Positions 50,729 through 59,447 of a DNA stretch of 61,286 nucleotides are shown piece by piece. Source of the DNA: an uncultured Bacteroidales bacterium (GTDB taxonomy: Bacteria; Bacteroidota; Bacteroidia; Bacteroidales; Paludibacteraceae); NCBI GenBank assembly GCA_902765485.1, contig CACWZZ010000011.1, forward strand, positions 1 through 61,286, given 5' to 3'. The translations under genes were made by a program, and so were the position numbers. The notes under the pieces were generated by a model, which saw nothing but the letters and a program-made list of their open reading frames with translations, did not search any database and had not been told where the DNA came from. Position 1 is the stretch's first letter, and each line of letters starts with the position of its first letter.

Positions 50729-52353
50729 TGTGAGATATAGTCGAGCGCGGCTTCTAATTGATTGTCTCTGTTGCCGGTTTCCCATAAGGCGGCATCGAGC
50801 GGCACTTCTTTTGTAGGGGTGATGCCGATACTCTCCAAGGGACGCAAGTTGCCGTTCTCATCGGGATAGAGACATACATATTTGGGAACATATCCGCAAA
50901 CGGGCGTTACTCCCGCTTCTCCGAACGCGCCCGAATAGGTAGCGCTGTAATCGGAAGGATCTGCATTGAGTGCACTGAGCGCGCCGTACGTACGCGTTCC
51001 TATCAGCGCCCCGTTGGGTAGCCGCGTCACGCCCCAAGAGGTGTTCTCCGCCATACTGATTGAAGCGGAGTTGCAGAGCACGACGATGGGTTCGCTCTCT
51101 ATCACCGCGTGCTCTCCCTCATACGTAGGACAGGTGAACGGTATAAGCGGCGCGAAATCCAGCCTGCCGGTACCGTTCTTCACACGCAAGGTGTGCGACT
51201 CAAAGCCGCCCGAGGGCAGCAATGCGCCGAGCAGGTACTTATAGTCATTAACATATCCGCCGTTATTGCACCGCATATCGAGTATCACGCCGCCCAATGT
51301 GCCTGCCGAATGCAGGCTCTGGATGGTGTCGAACCAATGGTGCCAGACACGGTTGACCGCCTGCTGGTAGGCGTAAAGTTGGGTAGTGGTGTCATGCGTC
51401 TGCTTCGAGGGTTCGAGATAAGGTGTGAGTCCGCATCTGCCCAGTCGCAAATAGGCTATATTGCCTTTGAATAACGCAAACTGAATCGTCCCCAGCAGAT
51501 CGTCGAACAGACTCCGGTCAATTGGGACGAGCGGCACGCCTATCTGCTCGCCAAGGAGCGCGTAGGTGGAGCACAAGGCATTGTAGGCTTGACCAAGCCG
51601 GTTCTTGAAGGTCAACCGGTAGGAAGGAGACATGAACCGGGCAGAAGCTATGCTGCCGCACAGCTCCCGCGCCAACGAATCGAGGTTGTGCGCCGCGGCA
51701 TAGAAGGCATGGTTGCTCTCGTCCGGTCCGCCCAGACTGTCAATACGCGCCATGTACGCCTGTGCCCCAAGGCTGGCGCGGGCGCAAGTAGATTCGATCA
51801 GTTCAAAGCAGATGTCGGTAGAGCCGGTATGGTCGTACGCCAAGACCGGGTATTGAGCCACCTTGCCTGCCACGTAGGCATCAAGCGAAAGGGGCGTGTT
51901 GTTGTCCAGCTGGTTTTCACTTCCGCGCTCCGCCCTGATACGCGCCGCGCTGGGAGCGATCTTGATGTACCTGCCCGTCTGCAGGTTCTTGATCGACAGA
52001 TTTATATGCCCGTCATGCAGCGGATTGAGGATCTGCTCATACAGAGCCTGGAATTCCATATCGGAAACGCGCTTGTGCTGCGTGGTATCGTCCAGCGCCT
52101 CGAACTGCGGCAGATAGGTAGCATATACCTTGTCCCAGTCCAGTCCTTGCTCTGTCTCGAAATCCCAGATGCAGTAGTTCTCGTTCATCGCCTGCCAGAG
52201 TGCCTTGAACTCACCCGCATAACTCTTGCCGGCAAGGGCGTAGGATTGGTTGTCGTTCTGGCCATAGGACAGCAGCTCATCGCCCATCGGACGACAAGAG
52301 AAAGTACAAAGGGACAAAGTACCAAGTACGATATAGTGTGCAAATCTTTTCAT
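50725..52353 (-). CDS. S41 family peptidase lipoprotein
   Basis: About 542 residues from ATG 52353 (MKRFAHYIVLGTLSLCTFSC, lipobox Cys 20); a longer frame starts at 52392. An N-terminal helical region (FKALWQAMNENYCIWDFE) is followed by an S41 domain with LHDGHINL, GGVILDMRCNNGGYVNDY and the catalytic segment IVVLCNSASISMAE, where a Ser follows an S/A-rich loop; GTRTYGALSA is a late landmark. No obvious PDZ domain. The family processes exported proteins. It probably acts in the periplasm or at the outer membrane. It overlaps the end of the preceding barrel gene by none or a few bases, depending on the start. Confidence 0.85.
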   Translation of the reverse strand: MKRFAHYIVLGTLSLCTFSCRPMGDELLSYGQNDNQSYALAGKSYAGEFKALWQAMNENYCIWDFETEQGLDWDKVYATYLPQFEALDDTTQHKRVSDMEFQALYEQILNPLHDGHINLSIKNLQTGRYIKIAPSAARIRAERGSENQLDNNTPLSLDAYVAGKVAQYPVLAYDHTGSTDICFELIESTCARASLGAQAYMARIDSLGGPDESNHAFYAAAHNLDSLARELCGSIASARFMSPSYRLTFKNRLGQAYNALCSTYALLGEQIGVPLVPIDRSLFDDLLGTIQFALFKGNIAYLRLGRCGLTPYLEPSKQTHDTTTQLYAYQQAVNRVWHHWFDTIQSLHSAGTLGGVILDMRCNNGGYVNDYKYLLGALLPSGGFESHTLRVKNGTGRLDFAPLIPFTCPTYEGEHAVIESEPIVVLCNSASISMAENTSWGVTRLPNGALIGTRTYGALSALNADPSDYSATYSGAFGEAGVTPVCGYVPKYVCLYPDENGNLRPLESIGITPTKEVPLDAALWETGNRDNQLEAALDYISQ

Positions 52354-52375
52354 AAGTCGTAATGTTGATTCGTGG

Positions 52376-53056
52376 TTAGAAAATATAGGCAAAGCCTATG
52401 TTCATGCCGATAGTGGTGTTATAGCGGTTGTCCTTCACTCCCATGTAGGGTTTCACGGCGCTGATAAAACTGTAATAGCACCGTCCTTCGGCATGGATCG
52501 CCCAGTGGTCGTGGAACCGGTAGCCTATACCGACACCTCCTGCCAAACCGAAATCGCCGCGCTGGTCCTTCTCCGGTTGGAAAGAATAGGTCTGGTCGAT
52601 AGACCGTTTGCTGCCCACCAGAGGATCGTACATCGTGCCCTGGTATCGGCTGGACAGCCAACAGCCGGCATACACGCCTATATTGGCAAAGCCATAGACC
52701 TTGCTTCCGCCGAAGCGGAACTGCGCCATCACCGGCAGTTGCAGATAGGTGTTGCGCGTGACATAATTGGTAGCGGCATATATTCCCGTGCGGCGGAAAC
52801 GATAATTGCGCTCCGTGGCTTCTACCTCTGCGCGCAACCCCAGCCACGGCAGAAAATCGTACTGGCCGAACACGGCGGCACTCCAGCCCCATGCGCCGTC
52901 ATAGCGGTAATCCGACTGGTAGTTCGTGTTGATGCTGTACCAGTTATGGTCTGCGCCGCCGGAAAGACCGACACGCCACTGCGCCTGCAGCGGCTGGCAG
53001 AAGAAAGACGCCAGGCTCACAAACAGAGCTAATAATAAGGGGTTTGTACTTCGCAT
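52376..53056 (-). CDS. Outer membrane beta-barrel protein (PorT-like)
   Basis: 226 residues: signal peptide (LLLALFVSLASFFCQPLQA), then eight to ten amphipathic strands (WRVGLSGGADHNWYSIN, WGWSAAVFGQYDFLPWLGLRAEVEATERNYRF, FGLAGGVGIGYRFHDHWAIHAEGRCYYSF) and a terminal aromatic strand ending GFAYIF. This is the small PorT/outer membrane barrel pattern common in Bacteroidota. Ligand unknown. It is the first gene of the unit with the S41 peptidase and has its own promoter at 53082-53112. Confidence 0.82.
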   Translation of the reverse strand: MRSTNPLLLALFVSLASFFCQPLQAQWRVGLSGGADHNWYSINTNYQSDYRYDGAWGWSAAVFGQYDFLPWLGLRAEVEATERNYRFRRTGIYAATNYVTRNTYLQLPVMAQFRFGGSKVYGFANIGVYAGCWLSSRYQGTMYDPLVGSKRSIDQTYSFQPEKDQRGDFGLAGGVGIGYRFHDHWAIHAEGRCYYSFISAVKPYMGVKDNRYNTTIGMNIGFAYIF

Positions 53057-53081
53057 ATTGCCTATTTTTTGAATTTGCGTG

Positions 53082-53112
53082 CAAAGGTACGTTTTTTTTG
53101 GGAAATATGCAA
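53082..53112 (-). promoter_or_regulatory. Promoter of the barrel-S41 unit
   Basis: Minus strand: TACCTTTG at 53089-53082, 20-bp spacer, TTG at 53112-53110, again merged with a preceding terminator-like T run. Confidence 0.85.
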
Positions 53113-53142
53113 AAAAAAACGCCCCAAAGGACGATTTTTATT
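53110..53142 (-). terminator. Terminator-like hairpin without an upstream gene
   Basis: AAAATCGTCC, TTT loop, GGGGCGTTTTTTTTT, nearly identical to the terminator at 50697-50728. No minus-strand gene ends here, so it may be a copied terminator-promoter module. Confidence 0.6.
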
Positions 53143-53166
53143 GGTGATAGGTGATAGGTCATTGGT
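53142..53166 (+). repeat. GGTGATA heptamer repeat
   Basis: Three to four copies, GGTGATA, GGTGATA, GGTCATT, GGTGAAC. Confidence 0.75.
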
Positions 53167-53221
53167 GAACGGCTCGCGCCATGATGCGCGAGAAATGCAA
53201 GTGAGATTATAGTGTGAAGCG

Positions 53222-53311
53222 CTTACTAACCAATGAATCACCTACGAATCACTAAAGAATCACCAAAGAATCACCAAAGAATCACCAAAGAATCACCAAA
53301 GAATCACCAAT
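53222..53311 (+). repeat. Period-11 AATCACCAAAG tandem repeat
   Basis: About seven copies, the last five nearly exact. A sister to the CCCCTAATCAC array at 16997-17062. Confidence 0.9.
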
Positions 53312-53384
53312 AGATAACAGCATACTAACCCCACCCCGAGTTGTTCTACGGACGGCCACCGGCAGTCCGATCGAGCAGAGCTCT

Positions 53385-53625
53385 TCACCCGCTCGGGGGG
53401 AGGGAGAAAGCCCCCCGACCCCCTGAAGGGGGAGGAAGGGAGGAGAGAGGGCGGGGGATAGCATCGCCCTGAAATGGACGAAAGAGGACGGCGGAGCCGT
53501 GCCCGATTCAATCGGGCGCAATAGAAGAAAGGGACGGCGAAATATTTCGAGGGCAGAAGGGCGAAAAATTTCGGCACGCCCCGCAAGCGGGTTCCCTCCG
53601 AAATAGAGGGGGAGGTGGAGCAAAT
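53385..53625. repeat. Long G/C-tract palindromic element
   Basis: Alternating CCCGCTCGGGGGGAGG, CCCCCCGACCCCCTGAAGGGGGAGG, CGCAAGCGGG, CCCTCCGAAATAGAGGGGGAGG. Shorter versions lie inside ribD, birA and prmC. It looks like a dispersed non-coding element with several hairpins. Confidence 0.65.
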
Positions 53626-53765
53626 GCATTTTTTTGCTTTTTGGGCAGAGCCCTGTTTAGTATGCACAATACCCCATTTCGTACAAGTCCGATGGGCTAT
53701 AAGTGCCTCCAAAACACGAAAATTCGTAAAAAAAGCAAAAAAAATGCATTTTCTTGCAAAATAAT

Positions 53766-53796
53766 TTGGTCATGTCAAAAAAAAGTAGTACTTTTG
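53766..53796 (+). promoter_or_regulatory. Promoter of the str/S10 ribosomal operon
   Basis: TTG at 53766-53768, 20-bp spacer with an A run, TACTTTTG at 53789-53796; rpsL starts 132 bp downstream, leaving a long leader. Confidence 0.88.
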
Positions 53797-53816
53797 CAGG
53801 CTTTTTCGCGTGAACG

Positions 53817-53883
53817 GTGCCTCGTACGCACGTATATAACATAAAAATCAAGAATGAATACGGGTACGAGCACGGCGCAAGAG
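53817..53883 (+). other. Leader hairpin upstream of rpsL
   Basis: GTGCCTCGTAC (53817-53827) can pair with GTACGAGCAC (53874-53883), with one bulged base and a loop of about 46 bases. There is no U run; possibly a ribosomal-protein-sensing leader. Confidence 0.4.
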
Positions 53884-53928
53884 CAATATGGAAACATTTA
53901 ATAACAAATTTAATTAACAAACAACAAA

Positions 53929-54309
53929 ATGCCTACAATTCAACAATTAGTTAGAAAAGGAAGAGCAGAACTGGTGGACAAATCGAAGAGCCCGGCTCTT
54001 GATAGCTGTCCGCAGCGTCGTGGCGTTTGTGTACGTGTTTACACGACGACCCCGAAGAAACCTAACTCCGCAATGCGTAAGGTTGCCCGTGTACGTCTGA
54101 CCAACGCAAAGGAAGTGAATGCTTACATCCCGGGAGAGGGACACAACTTGCAAGAGCACAGTATCGTAATGGTACGTGGCGGTCGTGTAAAAGACCTGCC
54201 GGGTGTTCGTTACCACATCGTTCGCGGTACGCTTGATACCGCCGGTGTAGCGAACCGTTTGCAACGCCGTAGTAAGTACGGAGCTAAGCGTCCGAAAGCA
54301 AAGAAATAA
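53929..54309 (+). CDS. rpsL: 30S ribosomal protein S12
   Basis: 126 residues with the S12 sequence: [43 protein letters not shown], the conserved K.NSA.RK decoding-centre loop and [16 protein letters not shown]. It shapes the decoding site; changes at the PNSA lysine give streptomycin resistance in other bacteria, and the residue here is the wild-type Lys (KKPNS). First gene of the operon. The gap to rpsG is unusually long (about 220 bp) and filled with repeats. Confidence 0.99.
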   Translation: MPTIQQLVRKGRAELVDKSKSPALDSCPQRRGVCVRVYTTTPKKPNSAMRKVARVRLTNAKEVNAYIPGEGHNLQEHSIVMVRGGRVKDLPGVRYHIVRGTLDTAGVANRLQRRSKYGAKRPKAKK

Positions 54310-54485
54310 TAAGCAGTCAGCCGTCAGCCATCAGCCGTCAGAAAGCCGAATGCTGAAAGCTGAATTCTGAAAGCTCTTTTAATTAACTAACTAAATGTTC
54401 CATATTTGGGACGAAACAATGGGTTGAGGGTTGAGTAAGGGGATCGAGATTTGAAAATTTGAAGATTTGAAGATTTGAAGATTGA
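54310..54485 (+). repeat. Heptamer and octamer repeats between rpsL and rpsG
   Basis: GTCAGCC/ATCAGCC copies at 54314-54345, CTGAAAG/CTGAATG units to 54378, and TTTGAAGA octamers (54449-54485). They lie within an essential operon. Confidence 0.88.
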
Positions 54486-54530
54486 GATTCGCTGAAGTGA
54501 TCGACAACCAAAATTAAATCAATTGAAACA

Positions 54531-55007
54531 ATGAGAAAAGCAAAACCAACAAAACGTGTGATCCTGCCGGATCCCGTGTATGGCGAAGTAATGGTGGCAA
54601 AATTTGTGAACCACCTGATGCTGGACGGTAAGAAAAATACCGCATATGGAGTATTCTACGGCGCACTGGGCGTAGTAGAGGAGAAAATGAAGGGAGCAGA
54701 GAAGCCTGCTCTTGAGATCTGGAAACAAGCGCTGGATAATATCACCCCGCTGGTAGAGGTTAAGTCGAAGCGTATCGGTGGTGCTACTTTCCAAGTGCCG
54801 ACAGAGATCCGTGCGGATCGTAAAGAGTCGATTGCGATGAAGAATATGATTGCCTTCGCACGCAAACGCGGCGGTCACTCGATGGCAGAGAAGCTGGCAG
54901 CCGAGATCATGGATGCCTTCAATAACCAAGGTGGCGCATTCAAGCGCAAAGAGGATATGCACCGCATGGCAGAGGCTAACCGCGCATTCGCACACTTCAG
55001 ATTCTAA
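54531..55007 (+). CDS. rpsG: 30S ribosomal protein S7
   Basis: 158 residues: [67 protein letters not shown] and the C-terminal [14 protein letters not shown]. It nucleates the head of the 30S subunit. No Shine-Dalgarno is visible; an A-rich AATTGAAACA precedes the ATG. Confidence 0.99.
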   Translation: MRKAKPTKRVILPDPVYGEVMVAKFVNHLMLDGKKNTAYGVFYGALGVVEEKMKGAEKPALEIWKQALDNITPLVEVKSKRIGGATFQVPTEIRADRKESIAMKNMIAFARKRGGHSMAEKLAAEIMDAFNNQGGAFKRKEDMHRMAEANRAFAHFRF

Positions 55008-55009
55008 GA

Positions 55010-55075
55010 AGCCGTCAGTTATCAGCCGTCAGCCGTCAGAAAGCTGAATGCTGAGAGCTGAAAGCTGAAAGCAAC
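55010..55075 (+). repeat. GTCAGCC and CTGAAAG heptamer repeats between rpsG and fusA
   Basis: Units GTCAGTT, ATCAGCC, GTCAGCC, GTCAGAA, then CTGAATG, CTGAGAG, CTGAAAG, CTGAAAG; period 7 throughout. Confidence 0.9.
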
Positions 55076-55101
55076 AAAAAAAGATTGAAAGATAAACAAA
55101 A

Positions 55102-57216
55102 ATGGCAAAACACGATTTAAAATTAAACCGTAACATCGGTATCATGGCGCACATCGACGCCGGTAAGACTACGACCTCAGAGCGTATTCTGTTCTATACG
55201 GGTCTTACCCACAAGATCGGTGAGGTGCACGATGGTGCCGCTACGATGGACTGGATGGTTCAGGAGCAGGAGCGCGGAATCACTATTACTTCCGCAGCAA
55301 CGACCACGTACTGGAACTATGCAGGCAACAAATACAAGATCAACCTGATCGACACTCCGGGGCACGTAGATTTCACAGTAGAGGTGGAGCGTTCGCTGCG
55401 TATCCTTGATGGTGCAGTTATGGCTCTCTGCTCGGTAGGTGGCGTACAGCCGCAGTCCGAGACGGTATGGCATCAGGCTGACAAATACAACGTACCGCGT
55501 TTGTGCTATGTCAACAAGATGGACCGTTCCGGTGCAAACTTCTTCGACGTAGTGCGCCAGATCAAAGAGGTGCTGGGTGCGACTCCGTGTCCGATCCAGA
55601 TTCCTATTGGTGCAGAGGAGACCTTCAAGGGTGTCGTTGACCTCGTGAAGATGAAAGCGGTTCTCTGGCACGACGAGACGATGGGTGCAGAGTATGTTGA
55701 GGAAGAGATTCCGGCAAACCTCGTAGCTGAGGCTGAAGAGTGGCGCGACAAGATGCTGGAGACAGTATCGGAGTTCGACGACACGCTGATGGAGAAATAC
55801 TTCGATGATCCTTCGACTATTACCGAGGATGAGATCCGCGTAGCGATCCGCAAGGGTACCCTGGCTATGAAGATCTTCCCGGTGATCTGCGGTAGTTCCT
55901 TCAAGAACAAAGGTGTGCAGACCATGCTGGATGCAGTATGCGCTTACCTGCCGAGCCCGCTGGATACCGAGGTGATCAACGGTACCAACCCGAATACCGA
56001 GGAGCCAGAGGTTCGTCACCCGAACGATGAGGAGCCGCTTTGTGCTCTGGCGTTCAAGATCGCAACCGATCCGTATGTAGGCCGTCTGTGCTATTTCAGA
56101 GTCTATTCCGGTCACCTCGACGCAGGTTCGTATATCTACAACCCGCGTTCGGGCAAGAAAGAGCGTATCAGCCGTATTTTCCAGATGCACTCGAACCACC
56201 AGAATCCGGTGGAGACGATCCTCGCGGGCGATATAGGCGCGGGCGTAGGATTTAAGGATATACGCACGGGCGATACACTCTGCGACGAGAACAAACCTAT
56301 CGTACTGGAGGCAATCGAGTTCCCGGCACCGGTGATCGGTATCTCTGTAGAGCCGAAGAGCCAGGCGGACCTCGACAAGCTGGGTGTTGGTTTGGCTAAA
56401 CTTGCAGAGGAGGATCCGACTTTCACCGTTAAGACCGACGAGCAGACCGGTCAGACTGTGATCTCCGGTATGGGTGAGCTTCACCTCGAGATCATCATTG
56501 ACCGTCTGAAACGTGAGTTCAAGGTGGAGTGCAACCAAGGTCGTCCGCAGGTAGCATACCGCGAGGCTATTTCTCAGCCGGTAGAGCTGCGTGAGGTTTA
56601 CAAGAAGCAGTCCGGTGGTCGTGGTAAGTTCGCTGACATCATCGTTCGCGTTGAGCCGGCAGACGAAGGCTTCCCCGGCGGACTCCAGTTCGAGGATGTA
56701 GTCAAGGGTGGTAACGTGCCTAAGGAGTATATCCCGTCGGTACAAAAAGGTTTCGAGATCGCAATGAAGAACGGTGTTCTCGCCGGCTATCCGCTTGACA
56801 GCCTGAAAGTGACCCTGTTGGATGGTAGTTTCCACCCCGTTGACTCCGACCAGTTGTCCTTCGAGATCGCAGCCCAGATGGCATTCAAAGAGGCATGTGC
56901 GAAAGCGAAGCCGGTGCTGATGGAGCCGATCATGAAGGTGGAGGTTGTGACTCCGGAAGAGAGCATGGGTGATGTCATCGGCGACCTCAACAAACGTCGT
57001 GGTCAGGTCGAGGGCATGGACACCAGCCGCACCGGCGCACGTATCGTAAAGGCGAAAGTACCATTGGCAGAGATGTTCGGTTATGTAACCGCCCTGCGTA
57101 CCATTACCTCCGGTCGTGCAACGAGTTCGATGGAGTTCAGCCACTACGAGGCTGTAAGCTCGTCTATCGCAAAAGCCGTGCTGACTGAAGTAGGCGGCCG
57201 CGTAGACTTAGTCTAA
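55102..57216 (+). CDS. fusA: Elongation factor G
   Basis: 704 residues of the standard EF-G architecture: G1 [16 protein letters not shown]3 [18 protein letters not shown]4 NKMDRSG, then domains II-V with [16 protein letters not shown] and [19 protein letters not shown]. It drives GTP-dependent translocation of the ribosome. Length is normal. In this operon it is followed by rpsJ without tuf, the usual Bacteroidota order. The long antisense frame over it is a shadow. Confidence 0.99.
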   Translation: MAKHDLKLNRNIGIMAHIDAGKTTTSERILFYTGLTHKIGEVHDGAATMDWMVQEQERGITITSAATTTYWNYAGNKYKINLIDTPGHVDFTVEVERSLRILDGAVMALCSVGGVQPQSETVWHQADKYNVPRLCYVNKMDRSGANFFDVVRQIKEVLGATPCPIQIPIGAEETFKGVVDLVKMKAVLWHDETMGAEYVEEEIPANLVAEAEEWRDKMLETVSEFDDTLMEKYFDDPSTITEDEIRVAIRKGTLAMKIFPVICGSSFKNKGVQTMLDAVCAYLPSPLDTEVINGTNPNTEEPEVRHPNDEEPLCALAFKIATDPYVGRLCYFRVYSGHLDAGSYIYNPRSGKKERISRIFQMHSNHQNPVETILAGDIGAGVGFKDIRTGDTLCDENKPIVLEAIEFPAPVIGISVEPKSQADLDKLGVGLAKLAEEDPTFTVKTDEQTGQTVISGMGELHLEIIIDRLKREFKVECNQGRPQVAYREAISQPVELREVYKKQSGGRGKFADIIVRVEPADEGFPGGLQFEDVVKGGNVPKEYIPSVQKGFEIAMKNGVLAGYPLDSLKVTLLDGSFHPVDSDQLSFEIAAQMAFKEACAKAKPVLMEPIMKVEVVTPEESMGDVIGDLNKRRGQVEGMDTSRTGARIVKAKVPLAEMFGYVTALRTITSGRATSSMEFSHYEAVSSSIAKAVLTEVGGRVDLV

Positions 57217-57456
57217 AACGGGATCCCGATATATCGGTATATCGAGAAATCGAAATATCGATATATAGGGAACCCGAAATAAAATAAAATAAGGAACGTA
57301 CACGTACACACATGCGTGTGGATATAAGTACGGCTCCAAACATACGTTCGAAAGAACAACAATTAACCCTGCGGGGCGCGGGTCATCTTAGCAAATGACT
57401 CTTAAGGTTATCTGCGCTCTGCGAAGTATTAACAAAATAAAACACTATTATTTATT
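57217..57456 (+). other. 240-bp spacer between fusA and rpsJ
   Basis: Contains a period-8 palindromic array (57229-57275) built on ATATATCG/GTATATCG/AAATATCG, then possible hairpins (ACGTACACGTAC..GTGTGGATATAAGTACG) and a CCCTGCGGGGCGCGGG patch near 57368. No ORF or promoter of the consensus type is seen, so the operon is probably continuous. Confidence 0.55.
57229..57275 (+). repeat. Period-8 ATATATCG repeat
   Basis: Five octamers (ATATATCG, GTATATCG, AGAAATCG, AAATATCG, ATATATAG), self-complementary in parts. Confidence 0.8.
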
Positions 57457-57762
57457 ATGAGTCAAAAAATTCGTATCAAACTGAAGTCTTTCGACCACAC
57501 CTTGGTTGACAAGTCTGCAGAGAAGATCGTCAAGACCGTAAAAGCAACGGGTGCAGTAGTAAGTGGTCCAATTCCACTGCCGACTCACAAACGTATCTTC
57601 ACGGTAAACCGCTCGACCTTCGTTAACAAGAAAAGCCGCGAGCAATTCGAGTTGGCAAGTTACAAGCGTCTGATTGACATCTACAACAGCAACAACAAAA
57701 CCGTAGAAGCCCTCATGAAATTGGAGTTGGCGAGCGGTGTAGAAGTAGAGATCAAAGTTTGA
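57457..57762 (+). CDS. rpsJ: 30S ribosomal protein S10
   Basis: 101 residues: [61 protein letters not shown] and a C-terminal [19 protein letters not shown]. It is part of the 30S head and of the NusB/NusE antitermination complex. It precedes rplC as in the S10 operon. Confidence 0.99.
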   Translation: MSQKIRIKLKSFDHTLVDKSAEKIVKTVKATGAVVSGPIPLPTHKRIFTVNRSTFVNKKSREQFELASYKRLIDIYNSNNKTVEALMKLELASGVEVEIKV

Positions 57763-57786
57763 TGAACGCCGGAGCGTTTCCTTCGG

Positions 57787-57845
57787 ATAGTAGCTGGAAA
57801 ACTAGTAGAACTAGATAAACTAGAATAACTAGTTAAACTAGACAA
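57787..57845 (+). repeat. AAACTAGAT-type repeat between rpsJ and rplC
   Basis: Five to six degenerate copies of AACTAGTAGAACTAGATAAACTAGA, period 9. Same family as 4857-4900. Confidence 0.85.
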
Positions 57846-57904
57846 CCCGAAGGCGAGAACGCAGGCAAAGATTAATTAACAATTATTAAAAAAACTAAGC
57901 AACA

Positions 57905-58506
57905 ATGCCAGGTTTATTAGGAAAAAAGATCGGAATGACTTCCGTCTTTGGTGCCGACGGCAAAAACATCCCGTGCACCGTTATTGAGGCAGGTCCTTGC
58001 GTAGTGACTCAGCTGACGGTTACAGCGCAGCTCAGATTGGCTTTATGCACAAGAGCGAGAAGCACACGAACAAGGCAGAGGCTGGCCATTTCAAGGCAGC
58101 CGGCGTAGAGCCTATGCGCCACTTAGCAGAGTTTGAGTTCGACGGAGAACTCTCTCTGGGACAAACAATCACAGCAGCAGACCTCTTCGAGGAGGGCATG
58201 TTCGTTGATGTCATCGGAACCAGCAAGGGCCACGGTTTCCAAGGTGTCGTTAAACGTCATGGCTTCGGCGGTGTGGGTCAGAGCACTCACGGTCAGGACG
58301 ACCGTCTGCGCGCTCCGGGTTCGGTAGGTGCATGTGCATACCCGAGCCGTATCTTCCCGGGTACCCGCATGGCGGGTCAGATGGGTGGCGACCGCGTTAC
58401 GGTCCAGAACCTCGTCGTACTGAAAGTAATTCCTGAGTACAACTTGATCATGGTCAAGGGTAGTGTACCGGGTGCTAAAAACTCAATCGTCATTATTAAC
58501 AAGTAA
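57905..58506 (+). pseudogene. rplC: 50S ribosomal protein L3 with an apparent frameshift
   Basis: The normal L3 N-terminus ([19 protein letters not shown] to GPCVVTQ) is read from 57905 to about 58012. The rest ([19 protein letters not shown] to NSIVIINK, stop 58506) is in another frame from about 58013. At the joint, about five or six residues usual between VVTQ and DGY are missing. This implies a deletion of a non-multiple of three near 58010-58020. Since L3 is essential and both halves are intact ([25 protein letters not shown] present), the likeliest cause is a base-calling or assembly error, not gene loss. Confidence 0.85.
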
Positions 58507-58512
58507 TTAGTT

Positions 58513-59142
58513 ATGGAACTTAGTATTTTGAATCAAGCCGGCAAAGAGACCGGAAAGAAGATTGCTCTGAATGACGCTATCTTCGCAATCGAGCCTAACG
58601 ACCATGCTATCTACTTGGACGTTAAGCAATTCTTGGCAGCACAGCGCCAAGGCACAGCAAAAGCAAAACAGCGTAGCGAGAATGCTCACTCGACCCGCAA
58701 ACTCGGTCGCCAGAAAGGTGGCGGAGGAGCACGTCCGGGTGATTTGAAATCTCCGGTTCGCGTAGGTGGTGGTACGATTTTCGGTCCGGTACCTCGTGAC
58801 TATGATTTCAAGCTGAACAAGAAAGTAAAACAGCTTGCTCGTAAATCCGCTCTTTCGCTTCGTGCAAAACAGAATGAACTGCTCGTATTGGACGCTCTCA
58901 ATTTCGAGGCACCGAAGACCAAAGCTATGGTAGAGGTTCTGAACGCTCTGCAGGTAGCAGGCAAGAAAGTGCTGTTCGTGATTGCAGACGCGAACTTGAA
59001 CGCTCGCAAGTCCGCCGCTAATATCCAGCGTGTGAACGTAGTGAACGTCAACGAGCTGAATACCTACACGATTATGAACTCGAATGTAGTAGTTCTGACC
59101 GAGGCTTCGGCAGCTGCTATCGAGGCAACTTTTAACGCATAA
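58513..59142 (+). CDS. rplD: 50S ribosomal protein L4
   Basis: 209 residues: [21 protein letters not shown], the basic loop [42 protein letters not shown] and a C-terminal [23 protein letters not shown]. It binds 23S rRNA near the exit tunnel, and in some bacteria it also represses the S10 operon. Confidence 0.99.
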   Translation: MELSILNQAGKETGKKIALNDAIFAIEPNDHAIYLDVKQFLAAQRQGTAKAKQRSENAHSTRKLGRQKGGGGARPGDLKSPVRVGGGTIFGPVPRDYDFKLNKKVKQLARKSALSLRAKQNELLVLDALNFEAPKTKAMVEVLNALQVAGKKVLFVIADANLNARKSAANIQRVNVVNVNELNTYTIMNSNVVVLTEASAAAIEATFNA

Positions 59143-59150
59143 GGAGGTTG
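59142..59150 (+). promoter_or_regulatory. Strong Shine-Dalgarno of rplW
   Basis: AAGGAGGTT directly after the rplD stop, six to seven bases before the rplW ATG. It is one of the few strong Shine-Dalgarno sites in the window, where most genes have A-rich leaders. Confidence 0.7.
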
Positions 59151-59154
59151 AATT

Positions 59155-59445
59155 ATGGCAATTATTATCAAACCAATCGTCACTGAGAAGATGACCGCCG
59201 CCGGCGAGAAACTGAACCGCTATGGTTTCATCGTAGCTCGCAATGCCAACAAAGTTGAGATTAAGAAAGCGGTAGAAGAAATGTACAACGTTCAGGTTAC
59301 GGATGTAAACACGCTGATCCGTGCTCCGAAGGTAAAACAGCGCTGGACCAAGTCCGGTCTGCTCCGCGGTGCACAGCAGGCTTACAAGAAAGCTATCGTA
59401 ACTCTGGCGGAAGGTGAAACAATTGATTTTTATAGCAATATCTAA
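59155..59445 (+). CDS. rplW: 50S ribosomal protein L23
   Basis: 96 residues: [54 protein letters not shown] and a C-terminal [11 protein letters not shown]. It lies at the tunnel exit and docks trigger factor and SRP. Ends two bases before rplB. Confidence 0.98.
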   Translation: MAIIIKPIVTEKMTAAGEKLNRYGFIVARNANKVEIKKAVEEMYNVQVTDVNTLIRAPKVKQRWTKSGLLRGAQQAYKKAIVTLAEGETIDFYSNI

Positions 59446-59447
59446 AA

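Larger units (their letters stand above)
53142..53788. other. 647-bp region without genes
   Basis: I see no supported gene. It holds GGTGATA heptamers (53142-53166), a period-11 AATCACCAAAG array (53243-53311), a long G/C-tract element (about 53385-53625) and the AT-rich approach to the rpsL promoter. The open minus-strand frames (53282-53712) follow repeats and are not coding in my view. Confidence 0.6.

Noticed and set aside
53282-53712. Two overlapping minus-strand frames in the G/C-tract region
   Set aside because: Their residues follow repeat DNA (SPPFLPLQG, SPRAGE), there is no start signal or conserved domain, and both frames are equally open.
55177-57144. 655-residue minus-strand frame opposite fusA
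   Set aside because: Shadow of fusA caused by codon bias; no recognisable motif and no promoter.
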